Origin: Prorocentrum cordatum
Taxonomy: Eukaryota > Sar > Dinophyceae > Prorocentrales > Prorocentraceae
NCBI GenBank assembly: GCA_963575745.1
Contig: CAUYUJ010002758.1
Location: forward strand, 398,173 to 462,172
Length of the DNA: 64,000 nt
Reading direction: 5' to 3'
Positions 1-9,154 of this stretch are shown here, in pieces (the stretch's first letter is position 1; every line of letters begins with the position of its first letter). Under the pieces are notes generated by a model, which did no database searches, was not told the origin of the DNA, and worked only from the letters and a program-made list of their open reading frames with translations. The position numbers were made by a program, and so were the translations under genes.

Positions 1-827
1 ACTTTCTGTGGAGCTGTTCGGGCGAGGGTGCTAGTAGCAACCGAATGTCTAGTAGCATTGCGCTTCCCACAAAAGGTAAACGAGCGAATCCCGCTACCTT
101 CTCCTAAAATTCAGAGAGTAGGAAGGAAGCCACGTGATGGACGGGCCCTGCATCGGTTACAGACGAGGCTCCCTCTTGGTGGATGATTACGCTGGGATGC
201 TGATAGTGATGAATGTGTGGTGAATGTGGTGGTGATGGTGAGTGATGGTGAGTGATGCGGTGGAAGAGAGGCGGGGAGAGTGGGAGGTCATCCTGCGCGT
301 AGGTGTGCGGAGAACACACAAATCCCACTTCGGACGTGTGGAAACATATAACAAAACCGCAAGAACTAAAACAGCAAGGCACTCTTTAGGTACAGCCCTC
401 AGAAAGAACCCCCCAACATTATCCAGCCGCCCAACAACGCACAGAAAATCATCTGCGCCGCGACGACGACGACGACGACGACTACGATAACGACTACGAG
501 GAGGAGCAAGAGGAGAACGAGGAGGAGGAGGAGCAGGAGCAGGAGGAGGAGGAGCAGGAGGAGGAGAGCAGGAGGAGGAGCAGGAGGAAGAGGGACGAGC
601 TTGTTCCCCGCCGAGAGAAATAGGGGGTGCAAAATCAAAGACCTCCTGAGGTCCACCCAGGCGGTGATATCCGCCAGGAACAAAAACACGGAACAATCAA
701 GGGCAGCAGCGTGGAATAGGGATTCCCCGCTGCAATGTCCCGGCGGAGAACCGCGGGCCACGCGGGGGCTCGTCGTCGGGCCCTCCGCCAGTGGCTCCTC
801 CTTCTTCTCCTTGTCGTCCCCCGCCCC
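1..827. repeat. Non-coding start of window with CGA/GGA microsatellite
   Basis: No gene is recognised here. Positions 196-255 carry short GGTGATGGTGAGTGATG repeats. Positions 456-600 are a degenerate trinucleotide tract that shifts from CGA to GGA/GCA units. The tract keeps several frames open on both strands, giving poly-Arg, poly-Leu and poly-Val translations that are artefacts of simple sequence. Confidence 0.6.
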
Positions 828-1299
828 CAATCGACCCCCTTGAAACCCTGCGGGGGGCAGTCCCACGAGCGTGGCCGAAATGTGGCTGAGGCAACTCCAC
901 TCGCCTGAACCCCCCCGGGAGAAACGATCAGAAGGGGGGTTGCACTCGAATGCGCGACGACCTTGCGCGGTGGCTCACGCAGGCCGCTCGCGCGGCAGAC
1001 GCGCGAACTTACGAGGGCGGCATGCGCGCGAGTGCCCGCGCAATCGACCCCCTTGAAACCCTGCGGGGGGCAGTCCCACGAGCGTGGCCGAGACGTGGCT
1101 GAGGCAATTCCACTCGCCTGACCCCCCAGGGAGAAACGATCAGAAGGGGGGTTGCACTCGATTGCGCGACGACCTTGCGCGGTGGATCACGCAAGCCGCT
1201 CGCGCGGCAGACCGCATTAAGGCGCCTACGCGCCACCTTCCGCGGGCAGCTTACGCACAAGTGCACGCGCAATCGACCCCCTTGAAACCCTGCGGGTGC
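828..1299. repeat. Tandem duplication of 213/229 bp plus a partial third copy
   Basis: Two direct copies (828-1040 and 1041-1269) each start CAATCGACCCCCTTGAAACC and share the central GGGAGAAACGATCAGAAGGG and the GACGACCTTGCGCGGTGG segment. A third copy begins at 1270 but is replaced after about 30 bases by the next minisatellite. The copies differ by point changes and a ~16-bp length difference near their 3' ends. No coding frame is conserved between them. Confidence 0.85.
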
Positions 1300-2205
1300 G
1301 CCCTCCCGCGGGCGCTTTGAAATGTGTCGCCCGGTTGCGGTTGCGGTTGCGGTTGCGCTCCCGCGGGCGCTTTGAAATGTGTCGCCCGGTTGCGGTTGCG
1401 GTTGCGGTTGCGCGCTCCCGCGGGCGCTTTGAAATGTGTCGCCCGGTTGCGGTTGCGGTTGCGCGCTCCCGCGGGCGCTTTGAAATGTGTCGCCCGGTTG
1501 CGGTTGCGGTTGCGAGCCCGCGGGCGCTTTGAAATGTGTCGCCCGGTTGCGGTTGCGGTTGCGAGCCCGCGGGCGCTTTGAAATGTGTCGCCCGGTTGCG
1601 GTCGCGGTTGCGGTTGCGCCCGCGGGCGCTTTGAAATGTGTCGCCCGGTTGCGGTTGCGGTTGCGGTTGCGCGCTCCCGCGGGCGCTTTGAAATGTGTCG
1701 CCGGGTTGCGGTTGCGGTTGCGCGCTCCCGCGGGCGCTTTGAAATGTGTCGCCCGGTTGCGGTTGCGGTTGCGGTTGCGCGCTCCCGCGGGCGCTTTGAA
1801 ATGTGTCGCCGGGTTGCGGTTGCGGTTGCGCGCCCGCGGGCGCTTTGAAATGTGTCGCCCGGTTGCGGTTGCGGTTGCGCGCTTTTGCGCGCGCGGGCGA
1901 AATGTGTCGCCCGGTTGTGTCGCCCGGTTGCGGTTGCGGTTGCGCGCTCCCGCGGGAGCTTTGAAATGTGTCGCCCGGTTGCGGTTGCGGATGCGGTTGC
2001 GCGCTCCCGCGGGCGCTTTGAAATGTGTCGCCGAGTTGCGGTTGCGGTTGCGCGCTCCCGCGGGCGTTTTGAAATGTGTCGCCCGGTTGCGGTTGCCGTT
2101 GCGGTTGCGCGCTCCCGCGGGCGCTTTGAAATGTGTCGCCCGGTTGGGTTGCGGTTGCCGCCGCCGGGTTGCGCTCCCGCGGGCGGTTTGAAATGTGTCT
2201 CCCGA
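1300..2205. repeat. GC-rich minisatellite, ~48-57 bp unit, about 17 copies
   Basis: Each unit contains CGCGGGCGCTTTGAAATGTG, then TCGCCCGGTTGCGG, followed by two to four GCGGTT hexamers, so units vary in length by multiples of 6. The repeat begins inside the third partial copy of the upstream duplication. Long open frames on both strands (for example 1251-2228 minus) translate to Arg/Ala/Thr-rich repeats. Frame and unit length are not coupled, so coding is unlikely. Confidence 0.9.
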
Positions 2206-2522
2206 GCTGTCCCCTGACGTTCAGTCAATCATCAGTCAGCCGGCGGGCACGGAATTTCACCCGGCTCCGCCGGGAAAAACCATACTGACGAACAATACTG
2301 GGCAAACAATTCGGCGACCGACCCCCACACATGATCGCCACGCCAGACACTTGGGAGGGGGACGTGCAGCATTATAAACGTCTCGCGGTGGCGAAGACAT
2401 ACAAGGCTCCCGATTTTACTACCGAGGCCCCCCTGCCTCCCATGTCCCCACCCCTCCATCGGACCACGGCGGCAGACGTAGATCTGGAGGAACACGAAAC
2501 GACATAAACATAAACTGTGGGA

Positions 2523-2650
2523 GGTCCGCGCGAATTTGTTGGACTTGCGCTGACCCAACCCCCTCGAGCGCTCGGAGCGCGCCAGGGTCGGCGCCGGAGG
2601 CACCGCCAAGGGGGGTCCAGCGCAGATCCGAGAAACCCGCGCGGAGCTCC
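2523..2650. repeat. Hairpin-forming dispersed element, copy 1
   Basis: The left arm (about 2523-2556) and right arm (about 2613-2650) are imperfect reverse complements, roughly 80% by eye, around a GC-rich loop. The same hairpin in better condition lies at 40001-40114, and upstream sequence is also similar (GACATAAACATAAAC here, CGCCATACACATAAGCG there). This suggests a dispersed foldback element. It could also be a structured-RNA gene relic. No protein frame is conserved. Confidence 0.6.
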
Positions 2651-2879
2651 GAGGGATCCACGACAACGACCACGAGGAGGAAGCAGGAGGAGAACTAGGA
2701 GGAAGAGGAGGAGGAGGAGGAGCAGAATAGAATAGAATAGAAATCTCTGGGGTGTCTGAGCTCCTCATCCAACTACAAAAAAATCAACACGTAGACACCT
2801 GAGTGGCAGACTGACTGCAGCTATTCGCCTGGCTCTGCAGGCGGGGAACGCTCGGGCCACAGCACGCCCAAGCTGGGAA

Positions 2880-3260
2880 GGCCGGAGGAGGAGCAGGAGG
2901 AGCAGGAGGAGGAGGAGCAGGAGCTCCGAGGGATCCTGCTTGTGCCGCTGCTCGCTCTCCGGAGACCCCCAAAGGGGGGGGGGGGCCTCGGCCCGCCGAG
3001 CGCGCCGAACGCCAGGCGTGCTCCACCGCCCGGGCGCGCTGCCCGAGCAGCCGCGGCGCACCCCCGAGGCCGCTCCACGGGTAGGTGGCCACACGTGAAC
3101 CCTACCCCCACGCGCCCGATGAGCCCGAGGAGCCCGAGCAGCCCGAGGAGCCCGAGGAGCACAGGGAGCCCGAGGAGCCCGAGGAGCCTGAAGAGCCCGA
3201 GGAGCCCGAGGAGCCTGAGGAGCCCAAGGAGCCCGAGGAGCCCGAGCAACCACGGCGCAC
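2880..3260. repeat. GGAGCA microsatellite and 9-bp GAGCCCGAG repeat
   Basis: Positions 2880-2935 are GGAGGAGCA-type repeat. Positions 3120-3258 are a 9-bp GAGCCCGAG minisatellite, read on the plus strand as a Pro-Glu-Glu repeat and on the minus strand as Leu-Gly-Leu or Gly-Ser-Ser repeats. A poly-G run lies at about 2968-2980. No flanking coding sequence supports a real protein. Confidence 0.8.
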
Positions 3261-3542
3261 TCCCGAGGCCGCTCCACGATTGAGCAAGGACCGACCGTCG
3301 GACCGACCGTCCCGGCAATTCTATAGGCCTACCACCAAATCTTCTTAGGACCTGAAGATGTTCTGAAAACCACAAAAATGTTCTAAGAACGCACGCCCGA
3401 TGTGCTAAACCAAGACGGCCTCAGCCAGAAATGTTGTAAGAGCATGTCGTGCAGACCACAAAAGGTTCTTAAAACATTATCTGGTAAGCCTATCGGCGAG
3501 CCAGGACGCTTCGGCACTGCTTGACACAGGTAGGTGGCCACA

Positions 3543-3675
3543 TGTGAACCCTACCCCTACGCCCGACGATTTCTTAGGCGGGGGTCGGGGCTCGCTCCGC
3601 TCAGGAGCTCCCGAACGAAATGAACCCCCATCCCCCACCCTTTAGAAATCGCGGGCGGTGGGGGTAGGGTTCACG
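3543..3675. repeat. Inverted repeat with ~32-bp arms
   Basis: TGTGAACCCTACCCCTACG...CGATTTCT at 3543-3575 is mirrored by AGAAATCGCG...GTAGGGTTCACG at about 3644-3675. The spacer is roughly 68 bases. The outer arm sequence, with the preceding GGTAGGTGGCCACA, also occurs as a direct copy at 3081-3121. The unit is therefore repeated as well as palindromic, which fits a small foldback or MITE-like element. Confidence 0.65.
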
Positions 3676-3820
3676 CGCGGCCGCCCCACGGGGGCCGGGC
3701 GCCCCGAGCAGGCCGCGCCGAGCGAACGGGCGCGCGGCCCCGACGCGCCCTATCGTCCCCCGCGCGGGGCAGCGGACCCAGAGATCCAAAACGCACGGAG
3801 AACATCAGGGCGGGTGCTCT

Positions 3821-4400
3821 TCACGGTCCTCGGCCTCCAGGGGCCCTCGCCGGGCCCCAGGGGCTGTCAGGAAAAACGACTCGGGATGCAGAACTGGCCC
3901 TCGCGAAGGGGCCGAGACCTCCCAGGGAGCCAGCATGGGAAAAGCTCACGACCTCGGCTCTCGGGGGCGGCGTCCGCACACGCGGGTTCTTCGCCCTGCT
4001 GGGCCGAAGCCCGGCGGCGCAGGCTCCAAGCCCCGCGGCCCGCCCCGCGCCCAACCAAGATGGGGCCGACTCGAATCTCGATGCTGCGAACGCACGAAAA
4101 CGGCCCCCCGCCCCCCACATGAGGAATTGTAGACCAACTAAACCGCCCGCGCGGGCCAACCCCCCCCCTTGCGGCAGCTGGCAATGGCCTCGCCCACAGG
4201 GCGCCTACACCTACGCACATTCGCCACACGTGTAAAACGTTGACATCTACTAAAATCCATCAAGAAACGACTCGGGATGAAAAACTGGTCCTCGCAAGGG
4301 TCCGAGACCTCCGGGGAGCCAGCATGGCAAAAGATCACGAGGCTCTTGGGGGCGGCGTGCGCACACGCGGGCTTCGCCCTGCTGGGCCGTCCCAACTGGC
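3821..4400. repeat. Two copies of a dispersed GC-rich repeat family
   Basis: Copies at about 3821-4010 and 4258-4400 share AACGACTCGGGATG, a GGTCCTCGC segment, GAGACCTCC, GGGAGCCAGCATGG and a CGCACACGCGGG...TTCGCCCTGCTGGGCC segment. Related partial copies occur at 12240-12345, 12525-12600, 45118-45245, 45395-45540 and, reversed, 45670-45775. I see no coding potential. The unlisted sequence from 4400 to 4712 holds nothing I recognise. Confidence 0.75.
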
Positions 4401-4712
4401 GAACGAATCGCATCGAATCGGATCCTGGGCGGCCCTGCCCACCCCCCCCTGCGAGGCGGGGACTCACCCATAGCCGCCGACTGAAGGATCGGTCTTCGCG
4501 GGCGTCTGCAGAGGGTGGGCAATGACATCCTTGCCGCCCAGGACCTTGGCCCCTCGTCCCGATCAGAGGAACGAGGGAGGGTGCTGCAGCGGCACAGAGC
4601 ACCGGAACACAGATGGCCCAAAACCTCCCGAGCTCTACCGTGCTGGTCAGCGGTGGCTCACCGATGTCACAGCCAAGGCCCCCTCCTCCTCCACCCTCCT
4701 CTGCTACCTCCT

Positions 4713-6350
4713 TCAAGGTGGAGGTGCACACGCACCGTACCGTGTCAACAGGGGCGCAGACTCTCCAGCAACGGCCTGTCTATTGCGGCGCTGCTTCTTG
4801 CGCAAATCAACGCATGCGCATTGAGGAGAGGGCAACTGCGCCAACTGAAGGCTAAAGTTGCTCCACTCCGAATTATCAACGTCTCTCTGCCCAGCTGCGT
4901 CCAAGCCAAACATAACTTCCCAGCCAGTGGCCAAATAGAAACACAGCAGGGCAAAGATCGTGATACATAATGGTACAACTGGCACGCGAGAGTTCAAGAT
5001 GAGCGTGGCGACAATCTGAAATGCCGTCCAATTGTACGCTGCCCACACGTACATTGCTACGAAGAGGACGGTCTTCACGGCTAGCGCCAGCATGCCTTTG
5101 TCCAGGCCATTTGACGTAGCGCGCTCCCTCGTCCCAAAGCCTGCCACTGGGCTGGTGAGAACTGCTTGGAAATTCATGGCCGAAAGGCCGAGCAACCGCA
5201 CCATGAACCAATGAAACAAGCCCAGCCATACAAGCAATATCAAGATGCGCGGCCCTTCTGAAAAAAACGATGGCGCATGAATATCTCGCAGACCCTTGGA
5301 TTGATCCTTCATTTCCTTAACAACCGCCATCATGATCCTGTCAAGCGCTTCGGAACGGAACTCCCACAAATCGAAATCAGAAACTGCCTGGGCCCGTTGC
5401 TCCTGGTATTGTGCAATGACCCCGTCCATTTGGAGCTTGAGGGCAGATTGAAGAGTATCTAGAAATTCAACCCACCTGGACACGGCTGGGATAATAACGA
5501 ACGAGCACACCATCGCGGCAATGGCGAGCAGACCGTCCAAAAGAACGTGCAAATAAACACAACATTTCTCCATGGGCAAAAAGAATCGGAAACCTACAGA
5601 TTGTTCGGAAATTGCCTTCGTTGCTGCGATCAGCTGGAACAGCGCCCGCATGAGATCCCATAAGAAGGGCCCCTTCGTGAAAGTAAGAAAAAAAAAGCGG
5701 TCCGATTGACCTGCGCATCTCTTGAACTCTTCCTTCCCGAACTTTCGATACACTTTCGCAACTTCGCTACTCAGAATCCTGGGGGTCTGACCCCAGGGCG
5801 GGGGCTTCCTTGTCCACTGACGACTCTTGCTGATTGGCTCCCAGACTGCGTGGGTCAACACATCCTCTCGTACAGCCGCCATGAAAAGCGCATATCCATC
5901 AGCCGTTGTCCTATCCTCCAGAGAGCTTCCCCAACTTACGCTGCGGTCGAACCACTCCGCTCGGCCGCGCACCTCAGCAACGACTTTTGGTTGATCCAGG
6001 TTGCCAAGCTTTCGAAAGAAACCAGACACATCACGAGTGCTCAAGTTCACGCCATGAAGCGATGTACCCGGGGGCATCAATGTATGCCCATATTGGCTCT
6101 CCATCTCGGCCTTGTAGCCGTCGTCGAAGCGCAGGACCATGTTCAGGCATAGCTGGTCTACCCGATATGTCAGGAATGAGCGCATGACAACAAACGCGCC
6201 AACCATGGCGGTCGGCAGGCCTCGGAAGTAGGCGTTGCGCTGTCGCAGGGCAGGGATGTCTGAAGCACCCGCCTCGTGCCCCAGACAATAGGATTTGCCC
6301 TGCGTGGCGACGAAATATCCGCCACCGTGCCCCCTGGCACGTTGAGCGTG
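4713..6350 (-). CDS. Multi-pass membrane protein, terminal exon (unrecognised family)
   Basis: This is the best protein-coding segment in the window. The minus frame is open from a TAG at 6351-6353, which may be the AG of a 3' splice site, to the stop at 4713. From the ATG at 6206 it gives 497 residues, and the frame extends upstream through a GGGYFVATQGKSYC segment. Hydrophobic helices lie at about residues 218-242, 320-344, 372-393 and 395-433 of the 497-residue numbering. A charged, helical linker spans 245-315, and a basic tail near 466-475 (RKKQRRNR) is probably cytoplasmic. Amino-acid composition is normal and complex, unlike the surrounding repeats. The family is not recognised. An ion channel or osmosensitive CSC1-like protein was considered, but no diagnostic motif was seen. 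The N-terminal part probably lies in further exons at higher coordinates. Confidence 0.7.
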   Translation of the reverse strand, partial: HAQRARGHGGGYFVATQGKSYCLGHEAGASDIPALRQRNAYFRGLPTAMVGAFVVMRSFLTYRVDQLCLNMVLRFDDGYKAEMESQYGHTLMPPGTSLHGVNLSTRDVSGFFRKLGNLDQPKVVAEVRGRAEWFDRSVSWGSSLEDRTTADGYALFMAAVREDVLTHAVWEPISKSRQWTRKPPPWGQTPRILSSEVAKVYRKFGKEEFKRCAGQSDRFFFLTFTKGPFLWDLMRALFQLIAATKAISEQSVGFRFFLPMEKCCVYLHVLLDGLLAIAAMVCSFVIIPAVSRWVEFLDTLQSALKLQMDGVIAQYQEQRAQAVSDFDLWEFRSEALDRIMMAVVKEMKDQSKGLRDIHAPSFFSEGPRILILLVWLGLFHWFMVRLLGLSAMNFQAVLTSPVAGFGTRERATSNGLDKGMLALAVKTVLFVAMYVWAAYNWTAFQIVATLILNSRVPVVPLCITIFALLCFYLATGWEVMFGLDAAGQRDVDNSEWSNFSLQLAQLPSPQCACVDLRKKQRRNRQAVAGESAPLLTRYGACAPPP

Positions 6351-6483
6351 CTAGAATGCCCAGTGCTGCCTGGCAAGGTTCGTGTGATCTTCTAATGGGT
6401 GCCCCCCTCCGGGTCGCGCAAAATTGCATGTATCGCCACCTCTTCCGGAGGCTCTGTCGGCGCCCAGACACGTTCCTGGCGCT

Positions 6484-6990
6484 CTCCTAGATGCCCAAGA
6501 TGGCTTCCCAGATGGGCCCCCACAGCCGCCGGGAGGCCCAAGATGCCTCCAAGACGGCCCAAGAGAGCTCCACGAGAGCCTTCAGCCAAGCCCGAAGAGG
6601 CCAACATCGTCAATGTCCTTGATGTTTTTGAATGACGTTCGCACTCTTGCCTTTTCAAATTTCCGTCGGCCCAAGACGACGACGGCCCAAGGTAGCCTCA
6701 AGATAGCCCAAGAGGTTTCTAAGATGGCCTTGTGGGTTCAAGACGGCCCCTGGAAATCTCAGCACGGTCCCCAGAGAGCTTCCAAGTTTACCCAGGGTCC
6801 CCAGGAGGGACCCACGACGGCCTAAGCGGACCCCTAGACGGCCCAAGACGGCCCCATGATAACCCAAAGAAACTACTCCCACGACGGTCACGAAGGCCCC
6901 AAGAGAGCCCACGACGGCCCCAAGAGAGCCTCAAGACGGCCGAAGAAGGTCCCAATGGAATCCCAAGACGGCCTTTTCTAAGCTCAGGCC
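6484..6990. repeat. Degenerate CCAAGA(C/T)GGCC repeat, probably intronic
   Basis: Short degenerate units of the form GCCCAAGACGGCCCC or TCCAAGATGGCC recur about every 15-30 bases. The tract lies between two minus-strand coding segments of membrane character, so an intron position is inferred. The same unit type recurs at 8820-9045 and 46390-46640. Confidence 0.7.
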
Positions 6991-7139
6991 AGGCCACAGA
7001 CGCAAAATAAGGTCCATGTGGCTCCTGTAGACATGAAAACGAAAATGTGTCACATGTGATGGCGTTCCTCCTCGTCTTCGTCGTCGACCTCTTCCTCCAC
7101 TGAATCCTCATCCTTCGAGCGTTGTCTTGCTCCTCCCCA

Positions 7140-7700
7140 TCCTTTCATTACCATCCTCGCCCTCGTTATCCGAATGATCATCATCGCCATCATCACCACC
7201 CTCATCACTACCACCACCATGGTCATCGTCGTCATCATCATAATCAACAACAACAATAATGACGACGACGACGACAACAACAACACCATCATCACCATCA
7301 GCATCACCCCGTATCGTCATCATCCCGCACCACCATCAACAGCATTCACACGTGCCCATCCATCGCCATGGCCATCTTCGTCGACATAGTATTCATCATA
7401 CTCATCATCAGCATCATGATCATTGTCATAAAAATCATCATCAGCATCGTCGTCGTCGTCACCACCACCACCACCTTCACCACCACCATCATCATCAGCA
7501 TCATCAGCATCATCAGCTTCATCACTACGGTTCAAACCGCGACCAAAATCGCAGTCACGATCGTAATCACGAGTAGTATCATCACCGCCGTCGTCATCAT
7601 CATCAACATCACCATCCTCATCATCACCATCGTCATCGTCATCGTAAAGACATCCCCATCATCACCATAGTCATCATCAACATCATCAGCATCAACAACA
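7140..7700. repeat. CAT/ATC triplet microsatellite
   Basis: This is degenerate ATC/CAT repeat with interruptions, read as His-rich, Ile-rich or Asp-rich open frames on either strand. No frame is favoured. It lies between the exon-like segments at 4713-6350 and 7845-8107, so it is probably intronic. Confidence 0.85.
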
Positions 7701-7844
7701 TCGTCATGATCATCATTCTCGAGAGCCCCCCGTGCCCTTCGGACAATCGCCATCAAGAATGCTGGGCTGGCACAATAGCGGGACTCGCCGCAAGCAGCTG
7801 GATATGGTATCCAAGTCTGCCGCTACGATCACGGCTTTACGTAC

Positions 7845-8107
7845 GTGCCGCGTCCCTCCTTCCGCTGGGTATAGGTAGTTGTACGCACCAATGCAGCTTG
7901 TGGCCGCGACTCCAAATAGGTTGACTGACAACAGCAAGTGCCAGTAGGGACTTGGCGCGACACCCAGGTGCCCAGCAATGCTCGCACCAAACAACCCCGA
8001 CGCCTCAGCGAGGGCGGACTGTTTGACGATGGTCCACCATTGGCCTGCCCATGCCAATACTGACGCCAAAAGGTTGATGGCGAGAAACCAAGAGAAGGTC
8101 GGCTGAC
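7845..8107 (-). CDS. Exon-like segment of a membrane protein (partial)
   Basis: The minus-strand frame gives about 86 residues starting QPTFSWFLAINLLASVLAW and ending near YNYLYPAEGG. It contains at least two hydrophobic helices, one in the first ~20 residues and one around WHLLLSVNLFGVAATSCIGA. Upstream on the minus strand a CAG at 8110-8108 could be the 3' splice site. Downstream a GTACGTAA at 7844 is a good 5' splice site. The strand matches the 4713-6350 exon, so both may belong to one spliced gene. That linkage is inference, and phase compatibility was not established. Confidence 0.5.
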
Positions 8108-8745
8108 CTGCCCCCCCCCCCCCCTTTCTCTCATTTCAGACACCCGATGGCCTGAGCCGAACAAGTTTGACGCGAAAGTGCAGTGGTAAATGCTGGCGGC
8201 AGTGCACGCTGTAAATCCAAGAAACCCTTAGACTTACTTTGAGCCATAATAGATACGGAAACTTATTGAAGCCTCCTGGGGCCAACCAAACGCATGGGAA
8301 ACCTACTGAAACCGTATGAGCGAGCATGCCACATCATCGAAACACCTTAGGTGTTCGAGGGCGCGTGGACCCTTGGGGGGGGGGGGGGGGGCGCCCACGG
8401 GGATCACAACCTTGGACCAACCTGGACCACGCTGAGGGGCTGCCGCACCGTGTCCTGTTGTTGCCCTGCCCTGGACAGCCCCGTCAACGAAAATGTTGGC
8501 GAACCAAGACACACAGGGCGCCCATGAAAATTGCAACGATGGGTCGAAATACCGCGTTCGAGCAAGGGATCCCATAAGCTCGATTCCGCAGGATCGGGCA
8601 ATTCAGCACATCTGAATGCGCTCTCGCGCGCCCAGGAAGTTACGGAATGTCACACATGTGGCATACCGGCCGCCACGCATGCAAGGAGAAAGCAGGGTGC
8701 CCGCATGCGGCGAAGTGGGGTTTTCCAACCTTCTCTGTGGCAATG

Positions 8746-9045
8746 GCCCCACCCCTCACCGCAAGCACCCCATCTGACCCCCCCCCCTCCCCTTCGGCAT
8801 CTCCTCTCTAACTGGTGGTCACGCCTCCTGACGGCGACCAAGATGGCCTTCAAGACGGCGCCCAAGACAGCCAGGATGATGAGGCCCACCCCTCACCGCA
8901 CGCACCCCTCTGAACCCCCCCCCATCTCCCCGAACTTGGTTTCTGATTGGCTGCTCTGCCTACAGGCGGCGGCAAGGATGGCCTTCAAGACGGCGCCCAA
9001 GAAAGCCACCAAGAAACAGCACGGCCAAAGATGGCCCAAGAGTTA
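8746..9045. repeat. Direct duplication, ~136-bp period, with CCAAGA units
   Basis: CCCACCCCTCACCGCA at 8748 and again at about 8884 each begins a block running through a C-rich stretch to AAGATGGCCTTCAAGACGGC or a close variant, then GCCCAAGA. The blocks differ by point changes. The interval 8111-8745 shows no convincing gene. It includes C- and G-homopolymer runs at about 8110-8125 and 8376-8391. Confidence 0.65.
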
Positions 9046-9154
9046 GGCGAAGCTGGGAGCCTGAACCATAGAGGACAGGTGTTGGACCCTGCCGTGGCTT
9101 TTTTACCTGTCCTGGTTATTCGTTGGGTTGTGTTTTTTCTCTGGTTTCTGTTCG

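Noticed and set aside
1251-2228. 325-residue Arg/Ala/Thr repeat protein
   Set aside because: It is produced by the ~50-bp minisatellite. Hexamer-number variation shows length changes without frame constraint beyond that.
3085-3348. Pro-Glu-Glu repeat protein
   Set aside because: It is a 9-bp minisatellite with open frames in several registers on both strands and no flanking coding sequence or start context.
7259-7576. His-rich, possibly metal-binding protein
   Set aside because: It comes from the CAT microsatellite. The opposite strand gives equally long Asp-rich frames.
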